Shown one piece after another: positions 1-12,899 of a stretch of 64,000 bases of DNA. The position numbers and the translations under genes are program-made. The notes below the pieces were generated by a model. It saw only the letters and a list, made by a program, of their open reading frames with translations. It ran no database searches and was not told the origin of the DNA. The stretch is taken from contig OY720636.1 of assembly GCA_963169105.1 (NCBI GenBank), positions 140,421,747 to 140,485,746 on the forward strand, written 5' to 3'. Position 1 is the first letter of the stretch. Each line of letters starts with the position of its first letter. This stretch comes from Ceriagrion tenellum (taxonomy: Eukaryota; Arthropoda; Insecta; Odonata; Coenagrionidae).

Positions 1-66
1 CACGCTTTCTAGCGCGACCGACACCCCTCTCCACGGCACACGCGGACACGCACAAGTATCTGCAAG
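1..66 (+). other. Possible end of a 5' exon with a strong splice donor
   Basis: The first 66 bases are CpG-rich and end in CTGCAAG followed by GTAAGTACG, a near-perfect donor at 67. This could be the 3' end of a first, noncoding exon of a plus-strand gene that starts left of the window. No downstream exon was recognised, so this is a splice-signal observation only. Confidence 0.25.
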
Positions 67-3000
67 GTAAGTACGCCGCAGGGTCCCTCGTATACCTACA
101 TGGGCGCCCAACGGAATGCAAGACTCGCCCGAATCTTTCCCACAATTCACCGCGTGCGGCGCGAAGGTACAGAGAAAAACTAGATGGACAGAGGGTTCAA
201 GTGGTCGGAGCGATTTTTGTTCATCCACAGATAAGTGTGAAATTTTTCATGTGTTCTCCTTAATGATATCAAAAATGCACGTTACCGATTAGTTTTTTTT
301 ATGGCGATTCAATGCTATTACATGCAGCCATTAGGCGCATGACATATATTTTGTACTAATTTGATTACACACGTACAAGTTCACTTCTAAATACGAAATT
401 AACAAATTTGTAATCACTATCATTGTCACTAAAAATACCAAGGTGTGACGGCGGTACTAATATATGAGATCAACGCATTCCAATGTAATTTCGTCGAGAC
501 TAAAAACTTTAACAAAACCTGTTGCTGATATTACTCATATTCTACGATTCACGTAACTGAGCCCCAGAAGGTTCTATATAATATCTCAAATTGACACACA
601 CTAAATATGAAATCGGGAAATTATGACTAGTTGACCCATCCTACATTCATTCAACTAACAAATTTTCAATACTTTAGTCCAAAGCTACAGTACACTAGTT
701 ATTAACACGCAAAAACCTGTGTGTGTGTAGGTACGTATACACATATTACAATGAAATAATAGGATATGACGATATTTTAAACTCTTGCATTTCAAAGATA
801 CCGAGAAGGGTTTCAATATTCACACAACAGTTGCAGCTGGGGTTTAGGTTAAAATAATAATGAGAAATAATACGACCCATTTTTATAATGTTTCGTTAAC
901 GAGAATCGCAAAATGACGCATCATTTTCATTACATGGATGCTAACAAAGTGTTTGTGGTTGGAATAGTACGAGAGGCTGTCGGTTACTACACGTCAGAAT
1001 CACTCCTACTCCTCTCCACTCCTGACTTGCTTCCTCACAGCTATTACCCGACCAACTCCACCAATTAAAAAGTGTGAAAAAGTACGAAGTGTATCAATCA
1101 CCATAAAACTAATAGTCTTCACACAAAGTCGATTCGCCTGCCATCACCTCTATTTGAGTTAGTCATGGAAGGGCGTATTAATTTCTGCTTTCATAGTGAG
1201 GAAATATTCATCGAAAAATTATACAACCGTATGAAGTCTGGAATGGAATAACAAAACAAAGAGTATCAGCATGCGAGAAGAAAACTTAACTCTCCGCACT
1301 TCCATAAGCTTTAACAGAGCTCGGAAGTTGATCTCAATAATTGAGTTGGGATGCAATTCTGTTTCTATTAGAATCTGCTATTTTAACGATGTGGTGGTGA
1401 ATGTACCGGATGGCCGAGCTTGTACTGCGCTCCAGAGCGGTCCTGTAAGCGATTCTACGAACGACAAATGAGGATCGGCGTGGTTGTTAGAGAGAGATGT
1501 GGAGATCGAACTTATCAAATCTAAAATCCCATTACATTCTGTTCACTACCCCACTGCCTCTCCAATGTGGAAATTCCCGAACCTAACTTAGTTTCTCAAT
1601 TTCCGTCGTTCGCCACTGCGTATCTCTGCTCCGCATTTCTTCCCTCTGCGTCGAGATTATGCTAGCTCTTTATAAGTATCCCCCACAGTCCAGCCAAAGG
1701 AATATCGCTGATATCACGTTTCTCGATTCTTCTCTAAACAGTCCCTTGCGATTTACTGGCACCCTCTCATCATCTCTCCCCTCGTAGTCTCTCCTTATGT
1801 CCATGTCCTGAGCCCACACCACGCCAGAGGTGGCGAACCATTTGGGCTCGAAGTGTCCAAATTCGTATAATAAAACCTAGCTTCTCTCGGGTGACTTGTC
1901 ACATCATTAAATATCAATAACTTTTGGATATTTGCCACTATAAAGGAAAAAGTTTTATTTTTGCTGAATTTATTCATTGAAAAAATAAAAACAAATAATT
2001 CTCTACGCTAGACTTTTTAAAGCTGAATCTCATTTGTAAAACATTCAATTGAAGGTATTCCGTACACTGAAAGCAACCCTAATAAGTTCATCTGTCAGTC
2101 GGTTTCTTTCATTGGTTTTAATACTATTAAAGCTGGGACTACGGTTTCACAAAAGAAAGTAGAATTTTGAACTTCCAGTATTTTAAATATAATCCTACCG
2201 CGTGTTGACTGTTCTTGGGCGATGACTGGTCAATAAGCAATGCGTGTCCCTCAAAACTGTCTTGGCAAGTCACCTTTGACTTACATGCGAAGGGTTCACC
2301 ATCACAGCTCTACGCCGTTCCACCTGTCAATGCACTTATTTCGTCCATTTCTCCCCGGGGAGACCTCTTTCCTTACCGGCTCCTGGAAAACACCATTTCG
2401 AGATCCTTCGGCTAATCTCTCCAAACGCTGCTGCTATCATGCCAACCAACTTTAGAATTTCCCCTTGTACCCTAATTTCCCATCACCCCCTTTTCCATTA
2501 TCAGGCTTTTTAAATATTATTAATACAGTGATTTTCTCTTGATTTATTGTTATTTTTATTGCATTCTTATATTTTAAACATTATTTTGTTCGGTAGTCAA
2601 TGTAGTAAATGTGGTGTAAAGTCAATGTCCTGATATTACATAATAATATATGCCAAATTAATCGAGTCAACATCGCAAATTCTTCATTCATAACGCCATT
2701 GAACACAATTCTATTTCTGCGAAACTGCTCCTTTGAGGACTGACAATGAGAAAAAATTTGCTTGAATAATATCTCATAGCAGGGATATATTTTCTTGGAA
2801 AAAGAGGAAACTTCGACTATAATTCCGGCATACGGCTGTAATATCCCTCCACCGGCTTGTATTGTCAACAAAACCGGCCCTATATCAGCGAATATATATC
2901 AAGACCAAATGGCTACGTGAGAACAGTTATAGGGGCCATTTATTTCGTTTCAAATAGAATTTAGGTCGACAATATTTCCCTCCGTTATAATCCCTGTCTT

Positions 3001-3840
3001 TTAAATAAATCCAGCATGAATCTTATTGGTTCGATTCTATGTTGTTTCTGTTAGATGAAATGAGTTCCAGAACATGGAAGCCCAAGCAGGGGGGACCGTG
3101 ATCCTCTCCCCCTTTGCCCACCCTCACATTAAGTATGAATTCATTCTTTAGTTAATTTGTGGTCAATCACTAACAAGGTAAATATATAAGTTTGTATAAT
3201 GCAAATTTTTGATAACTGTATTTATACACCTTACTAAACACTATGGATAAATTGTTTCGGTCAGTTTGATCTGTTTCTTAATTTTTTAGCAGGATCAAGC
3301 AAATGTATCAGTAAGGACTTTAGATAATTCCCTTACACTAAGATGACCCCAAAATGTATCCATTAGACCTTATATTTACAACATATTTTTACGATTCCCC
3401 GTTAACCTCGGGAGATACTCCATACTCCTCAAAGCTTGACCCCGTAGGTAAATAGTGTACAGGCAAATATATAGATAATATTTTACTCTATGGAATTCCA
3501 GTCACAAAATCTTGCGGAAATTGCTTCTTATAGCTCGCTCTATTTCTGCTCAATATGAACCTCCTGCTGGGCGGGGTCTAATTGATTGGGGGTAATTTCT
3601 GGAGAAATGGCCCTCCAAGGATTGCGCAAATAGGAGAGGATCTGGAGCCTCTGGCCGAGACGCTAGGTTAATAAGTATAGCACGACTGAACGTTCCTGGC
3701 ACTGGCGCAGAGAACCATTTTTGTCCTAAGGGTTTCTTATTTGATCCACTGCAGTTAGAAGTGGTCGTGAAGCGGTCATTCTTTTTCGCGAATTCATTCA
3801 ACCCACATTCAATCGCTGTCAACCACACTTCTTTTCCTTC
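67..3840. other. Region with no recognised gene
   Basis: AT-rich sequence with many stops in all frames. Short ORFs of 60-96 codons show no recognisable motif or splice context. Nothing in it was identified as a gene, RNA or clear repeat. Confidence 0.5.
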
Positions 3841-3859
3841 TCCCGGTGCCAGGTACTCT

Positions 3860-4200
3860 CAGTCGAGCCACAGGATGTGAATTTCGACAACGGAGCGGCG
3901 CGCGAGGGCGCCGGAACGCGCGGAGCAACCGCTGTGCTTACAACTGGCCGTCGGCGCGGACGAAACCGCGGCGATCGGCCCCGTAGCGGGCGGACCAAAG
4001 TCTTCACTTACCATGCGTCGAGGCGAGGAATGCGACTGTGTATCGAAGTTCCTCGGTCTGGAGTAGTTCCTGCCGCTCGCCTCCCGTTCCTCCGAAATCC
4101 TTTGAGATAAGGAACCTCCTTCCTCGTGCGATCCCACACTTCCCTCTCACTATTCCTCTCCTTGCTCCCTTCAACTCTCTTCACATGGGCACTCAATGAT
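3860..4200 (-). promoter_or_regulatory. CpG-rich block with a possible minus-strand first exon
   Basis: This block is much richer in GC and CpG than its surroundings. On the minus strand an ATG at 4014-4012 is followed directly by GTAAGT (4011-4006), a strong donor. A first exon ending exactly after the start codon is therefore possible. The longer open frame upstream of this ATG begins with GTG, not ATG. No following exon was recognised to the left, so promoter or first-exon status is inference. Confidence 0.28.
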
Positions 4201-5490
4201 CACAAAAAACTTAGAAACTCAACAACACATTGATTAATATAAATCACTTGCAAAAACACGCTAGCAATGTGGCTCGCATCCATGGTGTTGCTCATTACCG
4301 GAGAGATCCTTTCCCTGGAGCACATCCAACACAAAAAGATGTGAAATTGGAGCGAGTAGTAATCCTACTCCAGCGCATAACAAGCGTCACAATAAGAGGA
4401 CAGCTGTTTTTTTAACGGGGGAAAATGTGAACGGTGACAATTGATATACTAGTCTCTTTGTTTAGAATAGTGGGAAAACTGTAATTCACTTTTTGTGGAA
4501 CTGTTGGCACACTAACCGTACGTCCAAAAACAAAGAGACCAACACTGTTGAGAGTGAGAGAGATGTGAGAGAACTCTGATGAATAGTTGGAGGACGAGAA
4601 CGAAATCCAGTAAATCGGAAGGACACGGAGCACACACGAATCGGGACAATGACACCATCCAGCGTAATCGATTCGTTCACTTGTTCTTCCTCTCATTCAG
4701 TTCTCCAGTCTTCTCGCCGATGGGAGAAGATGGAGAATGATACAAGGAAGTGATATGAAAAAGCAGGAAGGCTCCAGCGGATTTTCTCATCGAGATGAAG
4801 CGGATGTGAGATAAAACTTGTCCGGGATAAAGAGTCCGCCGGTAGAGCGGCATTCGCTCCAAGTGGCGATGGGACCCAAGTCGAGTACTGCAGAAAAAAG
4901 CCCTACGAGGAAGGGTTCGGGAAGAAATTTAAGAAAAAAATCCTGGAAATGTGCCCTCGAACTGCAATCCACACTTTTTTATGCAATGAAAAAATAGTAA
5001 GAACGAGGGCGCCCGAACACTTTCACGAGTCTCGAGGGCTCAGTCACGGGCACACGTGCACACAAAAAAAACACGAGGTAAATTATCCTCCTGCAGCACA
5101 CCCACCTATTCAACCCTCTTCACCCGACGCCTGCCCGCGATACTTCCCCCTCTTAAATGAACCACTCCTTCCTTAAGTCTTCTTCCAAGAAGAAGATGCA
5201 GAGGAATGGCACAGGAAAGACTACTCCGCCTTTTCTCTTTTACTGAAACAGGTAGAGATCCTGATGTTGCGAGAATAATCCACTGGTGGTTAAGTTGCAC
5301 GAAGTAGACATAGGCGACCAACTGAAATCCAGTGCCAGGTTTAATACAAAACCGACAAGGGACTTTTTTTGTTAAGAGAGGTCTCCTGTCTGGAATGTTG
5401 CTCCACCTCCCCAGAGATTGCACACCGCACCTAAGATCACCATCGGCACGTTAAAAAATCAAGTTTGATACAAGCAGGAGTGGGTGCAGT
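4201..5490. other. Region with no recognised gene
   Basis: Short overlapping ORFs on both strands look like chance frames in moderately GC-rich sequence. No splice-supported exon, repeat or RNA was recognised. Confidence 0.45.
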
Positions 5491-5499
5491 TAGTCCCAC

Positions 5500-6010
5500 G
5501 ACATTGTGATGCTACACGGGGGTAGTTAGCTGTGTTATGCCAACGTCCTGTGCCGCTAAAACCGACGCACCGTCCCGCGGGAATCGCCGCGTCTCAACGA
5601 CGGTAAACTTTCCACTGGGGTCGAAGAGGCGGCCGTAGCCGACATGACTCCATGCGGACGACGTCACTTCGAGTCGAATATTCACTTCTCTCTCTGCGGT
5701 ACGAGAGGGATTTTTCGAAGCGGACGGAGCCGCGTCTCTCTCTCTCTCTTCGTCTGCACTTCGGTTCGGCGAACTCACTCGATCACTCGCGCACCTTCAC
5801 TCGTGGCGACCGCCGGCCGTCGTCTGGGCACCACAACAGGTTGAGCGAGCGGAGAGAACGCTCCAGCCCGCCCCAGTCAACCCCCTCCTTTCCGCCCTCA
5901 CAACATCCTCCGGGTGGTGGCGGAGGGGAAGAACAAGCCCCCCTCCGCCCCTCATTCCACCCCTCTCCTGCCTTCCTTCGCCCCACGCCCCCCAATCAAA
6001 GGTAGGGGGT
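5500..6010. promoter_or_regulatory. CpG-rich, pyrimidine-rich block
   Basis: This is a local CpG-rich island containing a CT dinucleotide run near 5735-5750 and C-rich stretches at 5865-6000. It gives a 117-codon plus-strand frame (5652-6005) rich in Pro, Ser, Arg and Gly, which looks like a composition artefact. The base composition would suit a promoter or 5' UTR, but no TATA box, initiator or downstream exon can be assigned. Confidence 0.3.
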
Positions 6011-6431
6011 AGAAGCGGCGGAAGGGAGTGTTCTGATCGCCACGGCTAGGGTTTTGCGGTCTTCCGGAAGTGCGCTCATGCAATACAAAGGGGTGGTTTA
6101 AAAAGAGTGGTCGCCGGGAGAGAGCTAATTTAGGGTGGTTGGAGAGACATATCATTTTCACATTAAATTCGATGAATTTTACCTAATTATGAAGAATAAG
6201 GTCACATCTTCCCTAAGATGTCGAAATATCAGACATTTGCCGCTCTATTTTTCGAGACGTTTGTCAAAGAGTAAGCGCTGTTTTACATGGGGAATGGGAC
6301 GGGTAAGCGCTTCAGAAAGAAAATGAGGGGTTTCTAACCCAAAGGTCTTCTAAGGAATTCGACGGTGCGTTGATCGTATTAATGCTCGAGTATTTATTTA
6401 AATAAAGTGATTACTCACAGTAGAGTAATAA
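6011..6431. other. Spacer with no recognised gene
   Basis: Ordinary AT-rich sequence up to the TA dinucleotide that flanks the transposon derivative at 6434. Nothing recognised. Confidence 0.5.
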
Positions 6432-6433
6432 TA

Positions 6434-7408
6434 AGGTACCTACGCCATATTCCGACATGGTCGTAATTCCGACACCCGGGTGTATTGCAAAAAGTAATAA
6501 CATTGGCGGACAGGTGTCAGTAAATATCGGAAGGGCGTCTTCCAACGAGGAGAGACAAAAAGTTACATTGTCCTAGGTGAGGCGCTGGCTGAATTAGAGC
6601 ACATGTTGTGTTTTAGTGCGTCAGGCGTGCATCTTGAGGTAAGTGTCATTTTAACCAATTTTTAGTATTTAATTTTTAGAAAGTGATATATATTTTATAT
6701 TGCTTAAAAGCTTATTTGTTGCTCTATAGTGCAACATAAATAGTTAATAGAAATAATTGATACATAGTGAGCATTTGAAGAATGAGTTAGAAAGATCGTG
6801 GGGACCCCAATTCCGACAGGTGTCGGAACAAGGACTACCTGCTCTTAATTTTCGTTTAACTCGCACATAACAGTACCGGAGATCGTTGAATTATGTGTTA
6901 CTTATATACACAGCTATTTTGGTTTTTGAGAGATTTATGATTAGCTGTTCCCATACTTTAAAATATTTAAGGGAAGCACGAGCATCCATTGAAAAAAAAT
7001 GTTGTAAATCATGTACGATTTTTTGTTCTTCAGAAAATGAGTAAGAAAAGAGCAAAGATTCCAAAGGACATGATGGCGCTAGCAGTTTCGTAAATAAAAC
7101 TTATTTCATTTCAGTTTCGTACTCATTTTTTTGCCTTTTAGCTCTTAAACTTAAGAACCACACACTGTCGGAATTAGAAGCATAGCTGTGTCGGAATTTG
7201 GGCCCCATGGCCCAAATTCCGACATTTTACAACTTTTACTCAAACTGTTATTACTGTAAAAAGAGTACAGATATTACCAAACAAACATTTTTGAGTATTT
7301 TTAATATCACAGGCAAAGTTTCGCAAAAAAATTGGGCTTTGTACAACTAACAGTTTTTTTTATTTTAATCGTGAAACCTTAGCGTGTCGGAATATGGACC
7401 AGTTACCT
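6434..7408 (+). mobile_element. TA-flanked DNA transposon derivative (pogo/Tc1-mariner-like, internally deleted)
   Basis: The ends are imperfect terminal inverted repeats of about 25 bp. Both contain CCATATTCCGACA when read inwards, and each is flanked by TA (6432-6433 and 7409-7410), the target duplication of the Tc1/mariner/pogo superfamily. The octamer TTCCGACA or its complement occurs eight times inside (6450, 6467, 6811, 6821, 7166, 7189, 7217, 7385). A donor at 6639 (GAG then GTAAGT) and an acceptor ending at 7033 frame a possible 395-bp intron. The acceptor is followed at 7037 by an ATG opening an 18-codon basic peptide starting MSKKRAKIPKDMM, which then hits a stop. This looks like the start of a helix-turn-helix transposase with the rest deleted. 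The element class is inferred from ends and target site; no transposase core survives. Confidence 0.65.
7189..7224. repeat. 36-base palindrome inside the transposon derivative
   Basis: Two perfect 16-base arms, the outer eight bases of each being the TGTCGGAA / TTCCGACA octamer, surround a four-base CCAT centre. It may be a juxtaposed pair of transposase-binding subterminal repeats. Confidence 0.9.
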
Positions 7409-7410
7409 TA

Positions 7411-7739
7411 GAACTGCAAAAAACTTTTAGTTTTAGTCACTAGTTTTAATTACTCATAATTTTAGTAATTTAGAATAAAAATATTTCGTCATAAATGTCA
7501 CCGTATTTTGTGTGCTTCATAGAGTTGTTTATTTAAGTAATTCATTCGAATATGGTCTTTATGACGACTACAGGGTAACATCTCGCTCCAACTACCTGAA
7601 GGAGTTACTAATACCCCTATTTCAGTCAGCATCGATTACCTGGCTTTTTTCTGATAAATAATATATTTATTAGATGAAACAAATTCTTTACCAGAAGAAG
7701 AATTGAGTTAAACAGTAGTAATGTAGTAATACGAGAAAC
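7411..7739. other. Spacer with no recognised gene
   Basis: AT-rich spacer between two mobile elements. Nothing recognised. Confidence 0.45.
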
Positions 7740-8175
7740 ATCAATGCCCGAAAACTCGTACGATAATGTGGAGAAAAAACTGACGAGGAGCTTTGCATGG
7801 GTCCTAGCTTTGTATGGCACAGGAAGGTGAATTCTGAGGAAAGAGTACAAGAAGAGGCGGGCGGGGAGATGAATGGAGAAAGTGCGTTGAACGGCAAAGA
7901 AGACGAACGAGGATGAGGTTGTCATACCGGGAGGTGAGAGAAAACTTCTGGAGGAGATTAAGGGCCGGAAAAATAGGTGATGCGGACGGGCAATGAGTGG
8001 CTAAGGAATTCTAGAATCCTCACCAAAGGGGAGAGCATAGGATTATTGTGGAAGAGGCAAAAAGAACGCTGGCTTCGTGGATGGGATGAAGAGAGGTCGG
8101 ACTTATGCTGTGATGAAGATAGAAATGGTGCATAGAGATAGGACCTGCGCCAGTAAAACTCGAGAGGATTATTAT
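7740..8175 (+). mobile_element. Degenerate 3' end of an RTE-like non-LTR retrotransposon
   Basis: Plus-strand translation in shifting frames gives an ordered series resembling the C-terminal tail of RTE-type reverse transcriptase proteins: ALYGTGR with ILRKEYKKR, then TAKKTNEDEVV, then GERKLLEEIKGRKNR, then FVDGMKRGRTYAVMK. Several stops and frameshifts break it, and no catalytic core is present. It resembles the fragments at 42.2-43.3 and 50.75-51.14 kb and probably belongs to a related family. Confidence 0.5.
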
Positions 8176-8644
8176 TATCGACTACTTTAACATACCCCAT
8201 TCCATCTTTCGTTTAAGCCTAGCTTAAGTGGCGGAATACCACTAATAAAAATTTATGATACCGAACCTTAAACAGTCACCCATCGAGGTATGCCAAATTT
8301 TTGCTTTCTTCATATTTTTCGGTTCTATAAACTAATTACTTGGGAGTCATGATAATATTCTCACTTTTTTATATTTAAATATAGAATTTTATATATTCTT
8401 TACTTGTTTGCTCTTGCCATGTGATTTTTTGCACTCAACACTAAATTTGTGAATTTGTTATCTATACTTAAACTTTTTGTATCCTAAATATGATTCTGCC
8501 AAGCACAATCTATTCATTTGATGGCAACTCCAACACAAGGATTCTTTTAGGGTGCCTAATTTCACAAAATGTTTGTATTGATTAGTTGTATATTCAAATG
8601 TCTTTTTTGTGAAATAATAAATATTATTATTATTATATTCTCTG
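8176..8644. other. AT-rich spacer with a short TTA microsatellite
   Basis: No gene recognised. An ATT/TTA repeat at about 8622-8640 abuts the 3' end of the minus-strand CR1-like fragment and may be its tail or insertion site. Confidence 0.5.
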
Positions 8645-9391
8645 TGTCGCTCTGAAAAACATCAGTTCTGAATTTCTCAAGCAACCTAAGTCTAGCGTGT
8701 AGCCTCCGAGTCTCTAGGGGCTCCCACCTTAATCCCTCTAAAAGTTGTGAGACACCATATGTACGCCCGTAGCAGGTTTTAACGAAGTGCGCTGCTTTTC
8801 TTTGTATTTTATTAATTTTTTGGTTAAATCTTTATGACTAGGGTCCCAAATGCTAGCGGCGCATTCGAGGTGTGGCCTAACCAGAGCGAAGTTGCATCTT
8901 TCTTTTACTTTTTCATCCGAGGACCTTCTTCCTATTATACGTTACACAAAACCTAGTTTCCTTAATGCTATGTTGCATTGTCGCATATGTTCTGTACGTG
9001 TAGTCACCACGATATATGAGAAGTTAAGGCAATTCCAAGATATTTTACTGTATCTGAAGATTTTATGTTTACTCCACCCACAGTATGGATATGTCATTTG
9101 TGTGATGACTTTCGCAGGAAGTGAACTGTGGTGCATTTGCTGATATTAAATTCCCCCACTCCTGGCACCACGATTGAACGTTGTTAAGGTCCGATGACAG
9201 AACTTATGAGTCCGCGTCTTCGCTCATTTCACGGCAGATAACTGTATCGTCTGCGAATAATCTTAATTTACCGCTAACTCTAAAACTTAGGTCATTAATA
9301 TTAATTATGAACAAAAGGGGGACGATCACGCTTCCTTGAGGAACACCGGATGTGGCTTCGACCATATCAGAGCTAAAACTATCAATAACTA
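8645..9391 (-). mobile_element. CR1-like non-LTR retrotransposon fragment
   Basis: On the minus strand this matches, in the same order, the plus-strand fragment at 59.4-60.4 kb. Shared blocks are a reverse transcriptase stretch containing GVPQGSVIVPLLF, a FADDT catalytic box, and a C-terminal region encoding a phrase like LEGLRWEPLETRRL. The antisense strand reads MLAAHSRCGLTRAKLHLSFT, the counterpart of a frame at 60009-60236. Both ends are truncated and the frame is interrupted by a stop just after the catalytic box. Similarity to the other copy ends near 9391. Confidence 0.75.
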
Positions 9392-11002
9392 ATTAAAGAA
9401 AACAACAAAAAATAATAAGTTGGTATTGTTTGCCCATTACCCATTTTTCGTCCTCCAATTTTCGCATTCCGCACGAAAGAAGAATTTTCTGCAATGATTT
9501 AGCCTCAATGTAAAGTGTCATAAAGTTTTCCTTATCAAACATGTCAACAAAAAAAATTTTTATTTGCCCGAATGCGCCCTAAAATAAGTAATAAAAACGT
9601 ATCCTTGACATTTTGGTCGTTTGAATAACGAGGAAAATACTGATAAATGGGAAATACCACAGCAGAAAACAAATAAAAAATTCTCGAACACGGAGGATAG
9701 CGGCTGAGAGAATCAGGGAACGTTGACAGAGACGAGCAATTCTGATCACCCTTATTTTATGCCAGAAGAAGAATTGCCCAAACTGCTCCAATCTTGACCG
9801 CGTAGTAATGATGATCGGCTTCGTGGAACAAATGACTCTCTTAGAATCTAGGCACGACTCAACTTCATAAAAGTATCTTTTTTATTTTATACAAATCCTC
9901 TACGCAGAATAGTCTCAACTAACTACATCTTAGAGGCTGCAAACTTTGAGGGATTATTTCAATGCATGTGATGTCAAAAAGACACCAATAGCTAATGCTC
10001 TTCTTTTATCAAATGACTGTCTGAGTAAGAATATTCCATCTAAAGCATCATTTATTATGAACCAAATCATATTAATTAGTAGGGCGTGCGTCGGTGGGGA
10101 TAGCTAACTAATGTTTAATGTTGTGTTTTTTCGATTTCTCCTCTCTCCTCAATGCTAGGGATGAGGGATTTTTATTATTAGCACAATATGGCGGAGATAT
10201 TCTGGCAAGAGTTCCCCCTTGAAAAAATACTAAATTTAAGCAGAACTTACTTCTCAAGATTCCATCATAGAATGTAAGAAAAACGACGCTACGACGCTCA
10301 TATGTAAAGTTTCCCTACCAATTTCATATGCACGAGCTATTATAAAGTAAGCAGGTGACAACCTCGGAGAAAATCTTCGTAGGGTGTGTCAAGCAATTTA
10401 TTATCGCTCCATTCACAGCTAAGGTAGACCAGTTAACGAATCTCTTGGCCACCGAGCAAAACAAAAAAATAAATAATATAGTATATGAGCTCGCTTAAAA
10501 CTTTATTGCGTCGGTATATGTTTTAATGCAGGAGACCGAAAGTAGATCAAGGCACTCTGGAAACGAATGCGAGGGAAGTATGCCTTCTCACACGAAGCGG
10601 GGTTGCCGCATCTGATGCTTTGCATATGCATTAATGGGATGTCTGCATCATAATGCGCTTCTGAATGGGAGAACATACTTCCCACAAACTTCCTTCCTCA
10701 ACGGTGGATTCCAGGGAAGACGCATTGGCTTAATATTCCCCGCCCATAAATTCTTCCAATTAGGCCAAATGACTCTAAAATTTCCCTTGCCTGCTTATTA
10801 GGTTTTGATTTTGTGGGAGAAAAAAATGATAAACTGCCAATTGCGAAAAAGAGAAATTGTTGTCGGCAACAGAATTTTTACAATGCATTTCACAGGTAGG
10901 CGAATGGCTTCTGTCCAATGTTAACTTTTCGTATTTTTTCTGATTTTTTTGGCAGAAATTAAAAAATTCTATAACTTTGCTGCAAACCAAATGAAAGAGT
11001 TA
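9392..11002. other. Region with no recognised gene
   Basis: AT-rich sequence with only short ORFs. No supported exon, RNA gene or clear repeat was seen. Confidence 0.45.
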
Positions 11003-11045
11003 CACACTTTGATTGGCACATTAATAATGTGCCAATCAAAGTGTG
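11003..11045. repeat. Perfect 43-base palindrome
   Basis: Two 21-base arms, starting CACACTTTGATTGG and ending in its complement, are perfectly complementary around a single central A. The arms would form a very stable hairpin or cruciform. No similar sequence flanks it, and no function is assigned. Confidence 0.95.
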
Positions 11046-12899
11046 ACATTGATAATGTTTTAACATAATTGTATGCAATGATTTTCAGGAGGATGTAATT
11101 GAATCATCAAATCTAAAAATACACCCTCACTTGGCAATTTCACCCATTCATCATATTAGTGATAAAAAATTATGTTAAACAGATTAAGCGCATTATATGA
11201 GGTCGCAAAAATGAACGTACCTTGGTACATAGAAAAACGTCTCACTCTTTTAAATTATTTGATATGAATTCCAACTTTCGGCACATGGTTTCCAATACTT
11301 CTCACGGCACATTTCCATTCACACTTTTGAGAAAAAAATCTATAAGGTTACAGCCGTATTGCCACACAAGAAAAGTACTGAATTCCGTGAATATTTGACA
11401 GCAAAAGGCATCTTAAACAAGAGAGTTCAATGTCTTCAATCCAACAGATAAATTCGGCCTTTTGCAAGGCATTTTTTACAAAATGAAAAATTACTCTGGG
11501 TCACAGCAAGGGTATTTCTCTATGGATAATGGTAACCAGAGATAAAGCTCAGTCTTTGAGCTGTTAAAAACACATTTATTTTCATTTCGGGAAATGCCTA
11601 AAATAAAATTATAAGAAGCCACAAGGTGCACTTGTACACAATCACGCAGGCTGCATGCTCTGGAAAATAATGGTCCACACAATGTTCATTATTGACACAC
11701 GTTAAACTGTCCAAAAAGAATAATGAAGTTCACATCATTGTGAATTATTTTAGGCATTCGTATGATGAAATGTATCGAAATAAATGCTCAATTACCATTC
11801 CTCCAATACCACCGTTACTGGCTTACAAATTCCCAAACTAATCCAAGAGCCAATGGTTTTCATTGCAAATCCATCCCTCCTCTTCTCCATGCAGTTCTCT
11901 CTTATTGTAGTCAATATCAAGCATTTCAACCCCTTAAGAGTATTTGGAGCGAAGATACGTAAGTCATAACATAGACCACATTTGAATTTTATTTGTTGAT
12001 TCTGCAGCTGCAATACGCATGAGGTAGGTAGACATTTTCATGTTGAATGCGCAAAAATATACTTTTATATGACTGAAAATCCAGTTTTTTAGTTAAGCAT
12101 GCGTGCATAAGTCTTTAATTTGACTATTGTTTCATGTCATGCGGCTACTAAGCTTTCGAATCGGGAGGTTATTGTTGCGATTCTGAAAAATGTCTACGGC
12201 TAGTAATCGACTTCTTTTTAAAATGTGTAGTTGAAAAATCATAGAAGATGACTTATGCTCGATTTCTGGCGTGATTTCGGCGTTATAAATTTCTCATCTT
12301 TTATATGAAGTCTCTCTGGAGTGCATATCCGCATAATTTCTCCATTTAAAATGATTGTCATTTGTTTGCAAATATCTCGGAAATGTGTACGGTAAGTGAC
12401 AGATATTTGGATATATTTGTAAAAGTGCGATACTTTTCTTAAAAATGAGACCAAATTCATCGAATTATAAGTAAAATGACATCACGCTCAAACTGCCTTA
12501 ACTTTCAGCGGTTCTCTGTTTTCGCTAACGACGCACCAACGATGGAAATCGGGCGTTAGACTCGAAATTGTTGTGCTAACTCACGTCCGGACGAGCGTAT
12601 CTCGCAGTTCCTAATGCAGCCAACTAAAAGTGGTTAGCGCTTGTGTCGTGAGAGGGAAATCAGAAGGATGATACAAAATTATCAAATTGGGCAATCAGGA
12701 AGATGAAGAGAGGTACTGTGATGATATGTGGTCAAAAGATAAGAATGTCATTCGCTTACGAAACCTTGCTGCACATGGCAAAAGGTCTCATGTCTGCGGG
12801 AATTTTAATATTGCGGTAATTAACCGCATGCTTTCCACTTTCTCGTTATAATTCTCGGAGAGAGAAAATCACAACAGTCGCAGTTGTAAAGCCCAAGAG
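11046..12899. other. Region with no recognised gene
   Basis: AT-rich sequence with short ORFs lacking splice context or known motifs. Nothing recognised. Confidence 0.45.

Noticed and set aside
5652..6005. 117-codon ORF in a CpG-rich block
   Set aside because: Low-complexity Ser/Arg/Pro/Gly content, no motif, no splice partner; likely open by chance because the block has few stops.
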